64,000 nt of DNA from Sphingobacterium yanglingense (GTDB lineage Bacteria > Bacteroidota > Bacteroidia > Sphingobacteriales > Sphingobacteriaceae), in NCBI RefSeq assembly GCF_004363245.1, contig NZ_SNYV01000013.1, forward strand, positions 1 through 64,000, in the 5' to 3' direction. The notes under the pieces were generated by a model. The model saw only the letters and a program-made list of their open reading frames with translations. It was not told where the DNA came from and made no database searches. Shown here piece after piece: positions 25,382-33,286 of the stretch (the first letter of the stretch is position 1; every line of letters begins with the position of its first letter). Both the position numbers and the translations under genes were made by a program.

Positions 25382-26008
25382 ATGAAAGCTATATTAATAT
25401 CATTTGTCGGGATTTTGGTGTTTGGCTTTAGCGCACAGGCACAAACCGAATTTGGGCTAAAAGCAGGAGCTAGTTTTCCCTCTTATAAATGTGCTGATTC
25501 GGAAGTACTTGGAGAGACGAAATCTCTTACTAGTTTCTATTTAGCAGGCTACCTTGATACGCGTATTGCTTCAGGACTTTATTTTCAACCTGAGGTATCC
25601 CTACAAGGAAAAGGAAGTAAGCTGGTAGAGTCGCAGGAACGAGGGGCATGGCAGATTGAACAGAAAACCAAATGGTTGGATTTTGCTTTTAACTTTTTGG
25701 GGAAAGTGCCTATTGGGCAAATAGGGAAGGTATTTGTTGGTGCTGGTCCTTATATTGGATTTGCGATGGACGGGATCAATGAATATGCCGAAAAGGGCAC
25801 TACCACAGCCGTGATTATCTATGATGATAATGCCATGAGAAGCTTTGATTATGGTGTTAATGCGTTGACAGGGATTAAATTTGCCAAGCGTTTTTCTGTG
25901 ACAGCTAATTATAGGATGGGGATGGCTAATATCGCAGAGAGTGCTTTTAAGTGGTCGGATAATGTCAAAAACCGAGTGTTTTCTGTAGGTGTTGGAGTTG
26001 GTTTGTGA
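25382..26008 (+). CDS. Outer-membrane beta-barrel protein (PorT/OMP_b-brl type)
   Basis: 208 residues from the ATG starting MKAILISF; a GTG 18 bases earlier is possible but would not improve the signal peptide (cut after SAQAQ). Alternating strands (TEFGLKAGASFPS, GLYFQPEVSLQGKG, WLDFAFNFLGKVPIG, FVGAGPYIGFAMDG, FSVTANYRMGMANI, FSVGVGVGL) are typical of eight-stranded Bacteroidota barrels of the PF13568 kind. Function unknown. A decayed partial copy lies at 27753-27855. Confidence 0.85.
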   Translation: MKAILISFVGILVFGFSAQAQTEFGLKAGASFPSYKCADSEVLGETKSLTSFYLAGYLDTRIASGLYFQPEVSLQGKGSKLVESQERGAWQIEQKTKWLDFAFNFLGKVPIGQIGKVFVGAGPYIGFAMDGINEYAEKGTTTAVIIYDDNAMRSFDYGVNALTGIKFAKRFSVTANYRMGMANIAESAFKWSDNVKNRVFSVGVGVGL

Positions 26009-26060
26009 TGTAAGGTATGACTTTTAGAGGAGCTATTTGTGCTGAGGAGCTTTTTTACGG

Positions 26061-26140
26061 TTAACTGGAGGTTTAGCTTTGGAAAGGTATACCGACAGAC
26101 GATGGTTCGTCCCAAAGGATTGGATTATTTAATGAAGTAA
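26061..26140 (+). pseudogene. Remnant of a second phosphoesterase gene, C-terminal end
   Basis: Translating about 26079-26140 gives FGKVYRQTMVRPKGLDYLMK then stop, nearly identical to the last 20 residues of the phosphoesterase at 23146-25152 (FGKVYRESMVRPKTLGYLMK). Upstream similarity fades with a frameshift, and no start exists. It is the tail of a lost paralogue. Confidence 0.85.
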
Positions 26141-26236
26141 TCAAAAGCGGCTGTTTTTTAAATAGCTTCTTCTTTATTCTTAATGTTTTGAATAATGGAT
26201 GTTTTTTCTTTATCTTAAAGCATTATAAACGAGATT

Positions 26237-27166
26237 ATGAAGATAAAAAATATTTTATGCTGTTCGCTGTGCTTTATTATGTCATCATGGGCATGGGGAC
26301 AGGAGAGCGCGCTCAAACTTACCTCTAAACGCAACGACGATAAATCTGTGGAATTGTATTTTGAGAAGGATGATCCGGGGACTATGACGGTCAACCTCAA
26401 ATTTAAATCACTTAGTAATTCGAGTGTTCCGACGAATATCTGTAGAGCAGAAGGATACTCGGGGCCGTTACTGACTTTAAGGCCTATGAACAAGGATAAT
26501 GGAATTGATTTGTCCTATAGTTACCGTTATATTAGAGGACGTCTGATGCCTAAGTTTGATGAAACATTTGTTTATGCAATCCCTTTTAGAACTGGTACCG
26601 AAGTCTATGCGCGTGAAGCTGGTTTTTTGAGTGCAAGATATTTCGGAAATACGACGCCGGATGATTGGAAAGTCTATCATTTTTATACAAATGATCAACA
26701 AGAAGTGACTGCTTCGAGAAAAGGAGTTGTGGTAGAAATAAACGACCGACATGAGGATGCAGTGCTAGAGGATAAGGAATACAGCTCGAGTACGAACAGT
26801 ATTATGATAGAGCATAAAGATGGTTCATTGTTGAAATACGATGGATTGAGCAAGGACAATATGAAGGTGAAACTGGGTGATGTTGTATTCCCTGGGCAGG
26901 TAATCGGAAAGAATGTAAAGCGGGGTAAATACGGGTATTTTGTGAGTTTTATGTTGATGTATCTTAAATCTGCCGATCTGGATGCGAATGAAGGAAAAAA
27001 TATTACGAATTCTACTAGCTTCTATGGTTTTATCACGCCACTCTTTGATGTGGGGACGGAAGCTGTTGTCTTGACGAAAGATGCGAAATATACGGCATCG
27101 ATTAGTCCTGATCTTATCACCAAAGAAATGAGTAAGAAGGAGATAAAGAAGTATAACGGGAAATAA
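26237..27166 (+). CDS. Secreted M23/LytM-like protein lacking the zinc ligands
   Basis: 309 residues with a signal peptide (cut after AWGQ). Residues about 155-235 have the beta-fold spacing of LytM peptidases (VTASRKGVVVEINDRHED...NSIMIEHKDGSLLKYDGLSKDNMKVKLGDVVFPGQVIGK). The usual HxH of the family is replaced (KYDGL), and no HxxxD is seen, so it is probably catalytically inactive. Such degenerate LytM proteins often activate other wall enzymes or bind peptidoglycan. It lies alone between two repeat-rich gaps. Confidence 0.7.
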   Translation: MKIKNILCCSLCFIMSSWAWGQESALKLTSKRNDDKSVELYFEKDDPGTMTVNLKFKSLSNSSVPTNICRAEGYSGPLLTLRPMNKDNGIDLSYSYRYIRGRLMPKFDETFVYAIPFRTGTEVYAREAGFLSARYFGNTTPDDWKVYHFYTNDQQEVTASRKGVVVEINDRHEDAVLEDKEYSSSTNSIMIEHKDGSLLKYDGLSKDNMKVKLGDVVFPGQVIGKNVKRGKYGYFVSFMLMYLKSADLDANEGKNITNSTSFYGFITPLFDVGTEAVVLTKDAKYTASISPDLITKEMSKKEIKKYNGK

Positions 27167-27290
27167 GGCTTGTCGCTATCACTATGATTAAACAAAAAAA
27201 GAGCGATCTAAAAAGCTTGAATTTCCCGTCTTTGCGAGAGGTAGGTTTTTTTAACAAACACAGAGGAGATTTGATGACAGTGCGTAGCTT

Positions 27291-27480
27291 TAACCGAGCT
27301 TGCGAGCTCACCAAAAGTAATCCGTCTTTGCGAGGATTCAGCCAAGTAGCCGGAGACGAAGCAATCTTAAAAATGGCTTTACGATATATGGCTTATAGAT
27401 CGCTTCGTAGCCTCGCGATGACGAGATAGTTTTTAAACCGAGTTTGCGAGCTTACCAAAGGTAATCTGTCATTGGTAGGA
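27291..27480. repeat. 46-bp direct repeat with an internal inverted repeat
   Basis: 27291-27336 and 27435-27480 are diverged copies of one word series (accgagcttgcgagctcacc-like), 144 bases apart. Between them, 27324-27367 and 27397-27422 form a gapped inverted repeat with tgcgagg and cgaagc(a/g)atct in common. This has the look of a Bacteroidota dispersed palindromic repeat. The 780-base gap 27167-27946 contains no credible gene. Confidence 0.7.
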
Positions 27481-27684
27481 AGTATGAAGACCCGCGAAGG
27501 CAGATGCGTAGCAAACTAATCTGTGCTTTGAGTAAGTTAGATTGCCACACCATTCCCGATTCTCGGGACAGGCTGTTCCTCAGGTTTGCAATGACGATGA
27601 CTTATTGCTTTTTAGACACCTTATCTGTTTTTAGATTTGCTTCCTAAGGCAGAACAGAATTTAAGGCAGAATATACTCTTGCAC

Positions 27685-27733
27685 GCCGGTACTCCGTCAT
27701 GTCGACCTTGTGGAGACATCTATAGGCGATCTA
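27685..27733 (+). repeat. Third copy of the ccttgtggagacatctat dispersed repeat
   Basis: Matches the repeat at 25292-25343 from gccggtactccgtcatg through gagacatctatagg with only end differences. Like copy B, it stands just upstream of outer-membrane-protein sequence (here the remnant at 27753). Confidence 0.85.
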
Positions 27734-27752
27734 CCTGGTGAATTCTATTGAG

Positions 27753-27855
27753 TAGGCTAGCCGATACCCGTATTGCTTCAGGACTTTATCATCAACCTGA
27801 GATGTCGTTGCAAGGAAGAGAAATTGGGGCTTTGCTGCCTTTAATAATGGGAGGA
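27753..27855 (+). pseudogene. Remnant of a second outer-membrane beta-barrel gene
   Basis: The translation ADTRIASGLYHQPEMSLQGRE matches LDTRIASGLYFQPEVSLQGKG of the gene at 25382-26008. After an internal deletion and frame change, a stretch like GFAAFNNGR matches DFAFNFLGK. No start codon or full frame remains. Confidence 0.8.
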
Positions 27856-27946
27856 TATGACGATAAAATATTGAAAATTAGAGCGAAATGTAGGTAATAA
27901 TATTTGCAATCTTTATATTAGAGTTTTAAAAAATAATAATCAACTT

Positions 27947-29239
27947 ATGAAAAGCCCCCAATTTATTAACCTATTGGCTCTGCTATGTTTTGGATTGTTA
28001 ATTTCCCACGCGGGATATGCTCAGTCTAGATCTTCGCAAGCTATTCAGGTATTGGTGTCACCAAACAAACCTGATTGGACTTATAACAAAAATGAGGAAG
28101 CCTCTTTTAAAATTCAGGTATTGCAACATCAAGTCCCTTTGACAGATATTGAAATTACCTATAGTGTAGGCCTAGAAAAAATGACACCTACTGACCAAGG
28201 TAAAGTGAAGCTAAAGGACGGTTTTGCGGTGGTAAAGGGCAGGTTGGCCGCGCCTGGGTTTTTACGTTGTGAAGCAAAAGTATCTATAGACGGGCGTTGG
28301 TATAGTGGTATTGCTACAGCAGGATATGTACCATTGGACATCAAACCGACTCAGACATTGCCAGATGATTTTCAAGAATATTGGGATACGGCAATAGCTA
28401 AGGCCTCGAAGGTACCTCTGGATGCGAAGTTAACATTATTGCCCGAGCGATGTACGGAAAACGTAGATGTATACCATGTAAATATGCAAAATGCAGCCGC
28501 TGGGACACGTCAATATGGTATACTGGCTAAGCCAAAAAAGGAGGGTAAGTATCCTGCGGTATTATCGGTCCCTGGCGCCGGTATTCGTCCGTATGCTGGT
28601 GTTATTGATCTTGCAGAAAAGGGTATAATTACACTGCAAATCGGTATTCATGGTATTCCTGTCACCTATGAAACAGGGCTGTACAATGACTTGGGCAATG
28701 GTCCACTAAAAGGATATCCATTCTTTAATTTGGATGATAGGGATAGTTACTACTATAATAGGGTGTACTTGGGCTGTGTAAGAGCTGTGGATTTTCTATA
28801 CGCTTTGCCAGAGTTTAATGGTAATGATCTATTGGTCTGGGGTGGTAGCCAAGGTGGTGCTTTAGCTATTATTACGGCTTCTTTGGATAGTCGGGTAAAG
28901 GGCTTGGCCTCACTGTATCCTGCTTTGAGTGATCTCACTGGTTATATGCACAATCGTGCGGGTGGATGGCCTCATATGTTTAGAACGGATGTGGATGAGA
29001 ATAAAGTGAAGGTGTCGGCTTACTATGATGTGGTCAATTTTGCCCGTTTTGTAAAGGTGCCCGGATTTTATACCTGGGGATATAATGATGATACATGTCC
29101 TCCAACTTCTTATTATTCGGCATATAATCTTATTAATGCACCTAAAGAATTATACCTGGTACAAGAGACTGGCCATTGGACTTATCCTGAGCAACATCAA
29201 GAAATAGAAAAATGGATGCTCAAGCAGTTGAAGAAATAA
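27947..29239 (+). CDS. Secreted acetyl-xylan-esterase (AXE1)-type alpha/beta hydrolase
   Basis: 430 residues with a signal peptide (ending GYAQ). An N-terminal beta domain (about 25-125) precedes the alpha/beta-hydrolase fold. The nucleophile motif GGSQGGA is at about 298-304, the acid in NDDTCPP at about 380, and the histidine in ETGHWTYP at about 408, the layout of the AXE1/cephalosporin-C deacetylase family. It removes acetyl groups from xylo-oligosaccharides or other acetylated carbohydrates in the periplasm. It is a single gene closed by a strong terminator. Confidence 0.85.
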   Translation: MKSPQFINLLALLCFGLLISHAGYAQSRSSQAIQVLVSPNKPDWTYNKNEEASFKIQVLQHQVPLTDIEITYSVGLEKMTPTDQGKVKLKDGFAVVKGRLAAPGFLRCEAKVSIDGRWYSGIATAGYVPLDIKPTQTLPDDFQEYWDTAIAKASKVPLDAKLTLLPERCTENVDVYHVNMQNAAAGTRQYGILAKPKKEGKYPAVLSVPGAGIRPYAGVIDLAEKGIITLQIGIHGIPVTYETGLYNDLGNGPLKGYPFFNLDDRDSYYYNRVYLGCVRAVDFLYALPEFNGNDLLVWGGSQGGALAIITASLDSRVKGLASLYPALSDLTGYMHNRAGGWPHMFRTDVDENKVKVSAYYDVVNFARFVKVPGFYTWGYNDDTCPPTSYYSAYNLINAPKELYLVQETGHWTYPEQHQEIEKWMLKQLKK

Positions 29240-29254
29240 AAGAAATATAGCGTA

Positions 29255-29298
29255 AATCAACATAAAAAGGGGCATCGTATGCCCCTTTTATGTTGATT
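29255..29298. terminator. Bidirectional terminator
   Basis: About 20 pairs (one bulged A) between 29255-29275 and 29279-29298 with a tiny loop and A/T-rich arms. It ends both the esterase gene (plus) and the arginine decarboxylase gene (minus), whose stop overlaps its edge. Confidence 0.9.
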
Positions 29299-30688
29299 AT
29301 TGATATCCTAAAAGTTTCATGACCTGTTTGGAGTTTTGCTCCTCACCGAATACTTCGTAGTTGAATGTCTCGTCTCTATTACGACGGATGATCACGTGCT
29401 TAGGTGATGGCAGTAGACAGTGGTGTATGCCTCCATAGCCACTTAATACATCTTGGTAAGCTCCCGTGTGGAAGAAGCCAAGGTACTGCACCTTACGTGT
29501 CTTAGGCATGAACACGGAGTTCATGTGTGCCTCTTGGTTGTAGTAATCCTGTCCGTCGCAGGTGATACCACCTAAATTGACCCGTTCGTATTCCGAATCC
29601 CAATTGTTGATCGGTAATAGGATGTACTTTTGGTTCAACGCCCATACGTCCGGTAGGTTGGTAATGAATGAACCATCGATCATAAACCATTTCTCACGGT
29701 CATTCTGTAACTTACGGCCTAATACTTTGTAAAGTATACCTGATGCCTCAGCCACCGTATACTTACCAAATTCGGTAATAATATCCGGTTCCATGACCTC
29801 GTGGTGCGCGCAGATCTGCTTGATGCGGTTTACGATCTCATTGACCATGTATTCGTAATCGAAGTCATGCACCAAAGAGTCTTTGAATGGCATACCGCCA
29901 CCAATATCTAAGGTATCTAGATCTGGGTTTACTTTTTTGAATTTACAGTACAAAGTCACGTACTTCTCTAATTCGTTCCAGTAGTAAGGGGTGTCCGAAA
30001 TACCGGAGTTGATAAAGAAATGCAATAACTTAACCTTGAAGTTAGGGTTGTCTGCAATCTTATTGTTGTAAAAATCGATAACGTCTTCAATACGTATACC
30101 TAGGCGCGAAGTATAAAACTGCGAGTCTGGTTGCTCCTCTGAGGCGATACGTATCCCTAGGGCACAAGGTTGGTCTAGCTCTATCTCATCGTCATAGAGG
30201 TTGAACTCTTCCTTATTGTCCAATACCGGGATGATATTCGTATAACCATCATGGATCATATCGATGATATACTGCTTGTACTGGTAGGTCTTAAAACCAT
30301 TACAGATTACGGTAATGTCTTTGGTCACCGTACCGGCACGTTCTAAGGAGTCGATCATAGGCATATCAAAAGCCGATGAGGTCTCCAAGTGGATGTCATT
30401 TTTTAAGGCTTCCTCTACGATATGTTTGAAGTGGGAAGATTTGGTACAATAACAGTACTTATACGATCCCCTATAATCGTGTTTAAGGATAGCGGTTTGA
30501 AAAAGAATCTTCGCCTGTTGAATTTTTTTGCTGATTATAGGTAAATAAGTAAAACGTAGTGGCGTGCCATACGTCTCTATCATTTCCATCAAATTCAAAT
30601 CGTGGAAGTACAATTCGTCGTCGATTATTTCGAATCCGTCTTGCGGAAAACCAACACTTAAGTCAAGAAATTCCTGATAGCTCTGCAT
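29297..30688 (-). CDS. speA: Arginine decarboxylase (fold III PLP)
   Basis: 463 residues. PLP lysine in YCTKSSHF (about residue 80). Family motifs: LETSSAFDMPMIDSL, the glycine loop DIGGGMPFKD, EFGKYTVAEASG, and near the C-terminus QEAHMNSVFMPK. It belongs to the short Bacteroidota form of biosynthetic arginine decarboxylase and makes agmatine for polyamines. Single gene with its own promoter and terminator, divergent from argS. Diaminopimelate-type decarboxylase is the alternative, less likely given the strong match to the arginine group as I know it. Confidence 0.8.
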   Translation of the reverse strand: MQSYQEFLDLSVGFPQDGFEIIDDELYFHDLNLMEMIETYGTPLRFTYLPIISKKIQQAKILFQTAILKHDYRGSYKYCYCTKSSHFKHIVEEALKNDIHLETSSAFDMPMIDSLERAGTVTKDITVICNGFKTYQYKQYIIDMIHDGYTNIIPVLDNKEEFNLYDDEIELDQPCALGIRIASEEQPDSQFYTSRLGIRIEDVIDFYNNKIADNPNFKVKLLHFFINSGISDTPYYWNELEKYVTLYCKFKKVNPDLDTLDIGGGMPFKDSLVHDFDYEYMVNEIVNRIKQICAHHEVMEPDIITEFGKYTVAEASGILYKVLGRKLQNDREKWFMIDGSFITNLPDVWALNQKYILLPINNWDSEYERVNLGGITCDGQDYYNQEAHMNSVFMPKTRKVQYLGFFHTGAYQDVLSGYGGIHHCLLPSPKHVIIRRNRDETFNYEVFGEEQNSKQVMKLLGYQ

Positions 30689-30704
30689 TTTTTATTATTT
30701 TTGG

Positions 30705-30712
30705 CAAAGATA
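30705..30712 (-). promoter_or_regulatory. -7 element of the arginine decarboxylase promoter
   Basis: On the minus strand this reads TATCTTTG, an exact TAnnTTTG. The -33 region is poor (GTTT about 20 bases upstream). Transcription would start about 10 bases before the ATG. Confidence 0.5.
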
Positions 30713-30797
30713 TACTTTCATAATGAATACCTAAACACTTTGAGTGTTATTTTTATGTCTCATTATCAGAAAGATACAAATATTACACAATATTTAC

Positions 30798-32582
30798 ATG
30801 GCTAACTCTATACAACTTACGCTCGTCCAAGAGACTGTAGCGGCGGTAAAGTCACTTTATGACGCCGATATTCCGGAATCTCAGATCACTTTGCAGGAAA
30901 CACGCAAAGAGTTTGAGGGACAAATAACGATTGTCACATTTCCGGTTACGCGATTTTCGAAGAAGTCACCAGAGCAGACAGGGATGGAAATCGGGGCCTA
31001 TCTGCAGCAGCATATCGATGCTATATCGGGGTACAATGTCATCAAAGGGTTTTTGAATATCAGCCTGTCTGACGCTTACTGGATAACGATGCTCAATGAG
31101 ACGATATTGCAAGAAGGATTTGGACAGTTTGCTAAGAATGGAAAGAAGCTAATGGTGGAGTATTCTTCGCCAAATACGAATAAACCATTGCACCTTGGAC
31201 ATATCCGTAACAACCTCTTAGGGTATTCGGTAGCCGAGATATTGAAAGCCTATGGCTATGAGGTGGTGAAAGCGAATCTGGTAAACGATAGAGGGATTCA
31301 TATCTGTAAGTCTATGCTGGCTTGGCAGCGATTTGGCAATGGTGAGACGCCAGCGTCTGCAGCTATGAAAGGTGACCATTTGGTGGGTAAATACTATGTG
31401 GTATTTGATAAAGAGTATAAGAAAGAAATAGAAGCCCTCAAGGCTGAAGGACAGACGGAAGACGAAGCGAAAAAAAATGCATCGATGATGAAAGCTGCAC
31501 AGACTATGTTGCAGCAATGGGAAGCAGGGGATGAAGAAGTGATATCGCTTTGGAAAACGATGAACGGCTGGGTGTATGAAGGTTTTGCAAGCACTTACAA
31601 ACAACTGGGAGTAGACTTTGATAAATACTATTACGAGTCGGATACTTACCTGTTGGGTAAGGATATTATTCAGGAAGGTCTGGAAAAAGGAGTGTTCTTC
31701 AAGAAGGAGGATAATTCGGTATGGATAGACCTGACGGAAGAAGGGCTGGATCAAAAACTGGTACTCCGTGGCGATGGTACCTCGGTATATATCACGCAGG
31801 ACTTGGGGACAGCTCAACTCAAATATGATGAGTTCCACATGGACGAATCGATGTATGTCGTGGGGAATGAACAGGATTACCATTTTAAAGTGCTATTCAC
31901 AATCTTAAAAAAATTGGGTAAAACATGGGCTGATGGTCTGTTCCATCTTTCGTATGGAATGGTCGATCTGCCATCAGGCAAGATGAAATCGCGCGAAGGT
32001 ACGGTAGTGGACGCAGACGATTTGATGAACGAGATGATTGAAACGGCCAAGGAACGTACCGAAGAACTGGGTAAGACGGAGAGTTTTGATGAAGAGGAGA
32101 AGGCATCACTTTATAATAGCATTGGTATGGGAGCACTTAAGTACTTTTTGCTTAAGGTAGATCCTAAGAAGAGGTTGTTGTTTGACCCGAAGGAATCCGT
32201 AGATTTTCAGGGACATACAGGGCCATTTATACAATATACGTACGCTCGTATCAAGTCGGTGTTGCGTAAAGCGGATTTTGATGCGGCTTCTGCTCGTATA
32301 GTGCCAGCATCATTCTCTCCTTATGAGCGGGATTTGATTCAGGTATTGACCAATTATCCGGCGGTGATCGAAATGGCAGCGAAAGAGTTCAGCCCAGCAC
32401 AAGTGGCCAACTATGCCTACGATGTTGCAAAACTGTACAATAAGTTCTATCACGAGGAAAGTATCCTTAAAGCAGAGCAGGAAGATGTAAAGGCTTTCCG
32501 TCTACATCTGTCCGTAGCATCGGCTCGCATCATAGCCGAGAGTATGCGGATGCTGGGTATTGAAGTGCCAGAGAGGATGTAA
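30798..32582 (+). CDS. argS: Arginyl-tRNA synthetase
   Basis: 594 residues from ATG (MANSIQLT); the frame is open upstream to a GTG at 30744 but without family similarity. An N-terminal Add1-type domain comes first (about 1-100). The class I core has SSPNTNKPLHLGHIRNN (HIGH box) and SGKMKSREGTVVDADDL (KMSKS variant). The C-terminal anticodon-binding helical domain ends with ARIIAESMRMLGIEVPERM. Charges tRNA-Arg. Confidence 0.97.
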   Translation: MANSIQLTLVQETVAAVKSLYDADIPESQITLQETRKEFEGQITIVTFPVTRFSKKSPEQTGMEIGAYLQQHIDAISGYNVIKGFLNISLSDAYWITMLNETILQEGFGQFAKNGKKLMVEYSSPNTNKPLHLGHIRNNLLGYSVAEILKAYGYEVVKANLVNDRGIHICKSMLAWQRFGNGETPASAAMKGDHLVGKYYVVFDKEYKKEIEALKAEGQTEDEAKKNASMMKAAQTMLQQWEAGDEEVISLWKTMNGWVYEGFASTYKQLGVDFDKYYYESDTYLLGKDIIQEGLEKGVFFKKEDNSVWIDLTEEGLDQKLVLRGDGTSVYITQDLGTAQLKYDEFHMDESMYVVGNEQDYHFKVLFTILKKLGKTWADGLFHLSYGMVDLPSGKMKSREGTVVDADDLMNEMIETAKERTEELGKTESFDEEEKASLYNSIGMGALKYFLLKVDPKKRLLFDPKESVDFQGHTGPFIQYTYARIKSVLRKADFDAASARIVPASFSPYERDLIQVLTNYPAVIEMAAKEFSPAQVANYAYDVAKLYNKFYHEESILKAEQEDVKAFRLHLSVASARIIAESMRMLGIEVPERM

Positions 32583-32587
32583 ATTGA

Positions 32588-32625
32588 GTTATCGAGTTAT
32601 GGAGTTAACAAGTTGTCAAGTGAGG
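32588..32625 (+). repeat. 8-bp-period array, locus B
   Basis: gttatc, gttatg, gttaac, gttgtc and gtgagg start at 32588, 32596, 32604, 32612 and 32620, exactly 8 bases apart, right after the argS stop. Confidence 0.8.
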
Positions 32626-32711
32626 TATGAATCCTGGTGGAGGTGAGGAAGGTGAGCGAGTGACTTTATAATTGAGTAAGTCCTGAATGATTTTTATTTA
32701 GTAACTAGAGG

Positions 32712-32744
32712 AAAAAGAAGATTCTTAAAGGAGTCTTCTTTTTT
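32712..32744 (+). terminator. Intrinsic terminator
   Basis: AGAAGATTC pairs with GAGTCTTCT (one G-U) around a short loop and is followed by T7. It ends the argS transcript about 130 bases after the stop. Confidence 0.8.
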
Positions 32745-32808
32745 GTATTTTTGTTTAGTACTTGGAGTGTTTTTTATTGTTGATAAATAATTGAAAATCA
32801 TATTTGAT

Positions 32809-32982
32809 ATGGAAACAGGACAAAGAGTGAAGGTGTCTCCAGAATTGACTGGACTGGGAGAGTGGGTCGAAGGGTTGGTGATAAAAATACGTAAGAATCC
32901 GTTCTTAGGGATAGAAATTGCTATAAAGGATAGTTTGGGAAGGATTTTCTTTGGTGAAGAGAAATACTTTAAGCCTCTGTAA
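32809..32982 (+). CDS. Small conserved-looking protein, putative partner of VapD
   Basis: 57 residues from ATG (METGQRVKVSPELTG); a TTG 18 bases earlier is possible. The sequence (GEWVEGLVIKIRKNPFLGIEIAIKDSLGRIFFGEEKYF) reads like a small beta-barrel with RxFFGEExYF at the end. No named family is recognised. One base separates it from the vapD frame, the spacing expected for an antitoxin-toxin pair, as for VapX and VapD in Haemophilus, but sequence gives no proof of antitoxin function. Confidence 0.6.
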   Translation: METGQRVKVSPELTGLGEWVEGLVIKIRKNPFLGIEIAIKDSLGRIFFGEEKYFKPL

Positions 32983-32983
32983 G

Positions 32984-33286
32984 ATGTTTGCTATTAGTTT
33001 TGATATGATTGTTTCTGATCTGAAGAAGTATTATGGAGAGCCTTATAATAATGCTTATTTTGAAATCAGTACGATATTGGAAGAGTTTAGTTTTTTTAGA
33101 ACTCAAGGAAGTGTCTATCTGAGTGAACTAAATGATATGTCCAATCTAGTTGATGCAATTGATGCATTATCAGCACGGATTTAGTTTGCAAACTCTGTTC
33201 GCGATGTTAGAGCTTTTAGGGTAGAAGATTGGAGTAATTTTACAGAAAGAGTAAAACGAAAAGCAACAAAAAATGAAGAAATTTAA
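32984..33286 (+). pseudogene. vapD: vapD-like endoribonuclease gene interrupted by an amber codon
   Basis: The frame starts MFAISFDMIVSDLKKYY and keeps the VapD pattern (FFRTQGSVYLSELNDMSNLVDAIDAL). It meets TAG at 33182-33184 after 66 codons, then continues in the same frame with FANSVRDVRAFRVEDWSNF to a TAA at 33284-33286. The TAG aligns with the Trp that I recall in this place in Haemophilus VapD (LAWISQSVRDIRAF), so one TGG-to-TAG change explains it. VapD is a Cas2-like ribonuclease toxin; the break should remove its C-terminal third. The restored end would overlap the next gene by 14 bases. Confidence 0.85.

Noticed and set aside
26009..26060. Terminator-like sequence after the barrel gene (aggagct ... 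aggagctttttt)
   Set aside because: The two arms are direct, not inverted, repeats, so no stem forms.
27184..27429. 81-codon forward ORF after the M23-like gene
   Set aside because: Lies wholly in dispersed direct and inverted repeats; the translation is fragmentary and without family pattern.
31218..31883. 221-codon minus-strand ORF opposite argS
   Set aside because: argS is unmistakable on the plus strand, and the antisense frame has no domain pattern.
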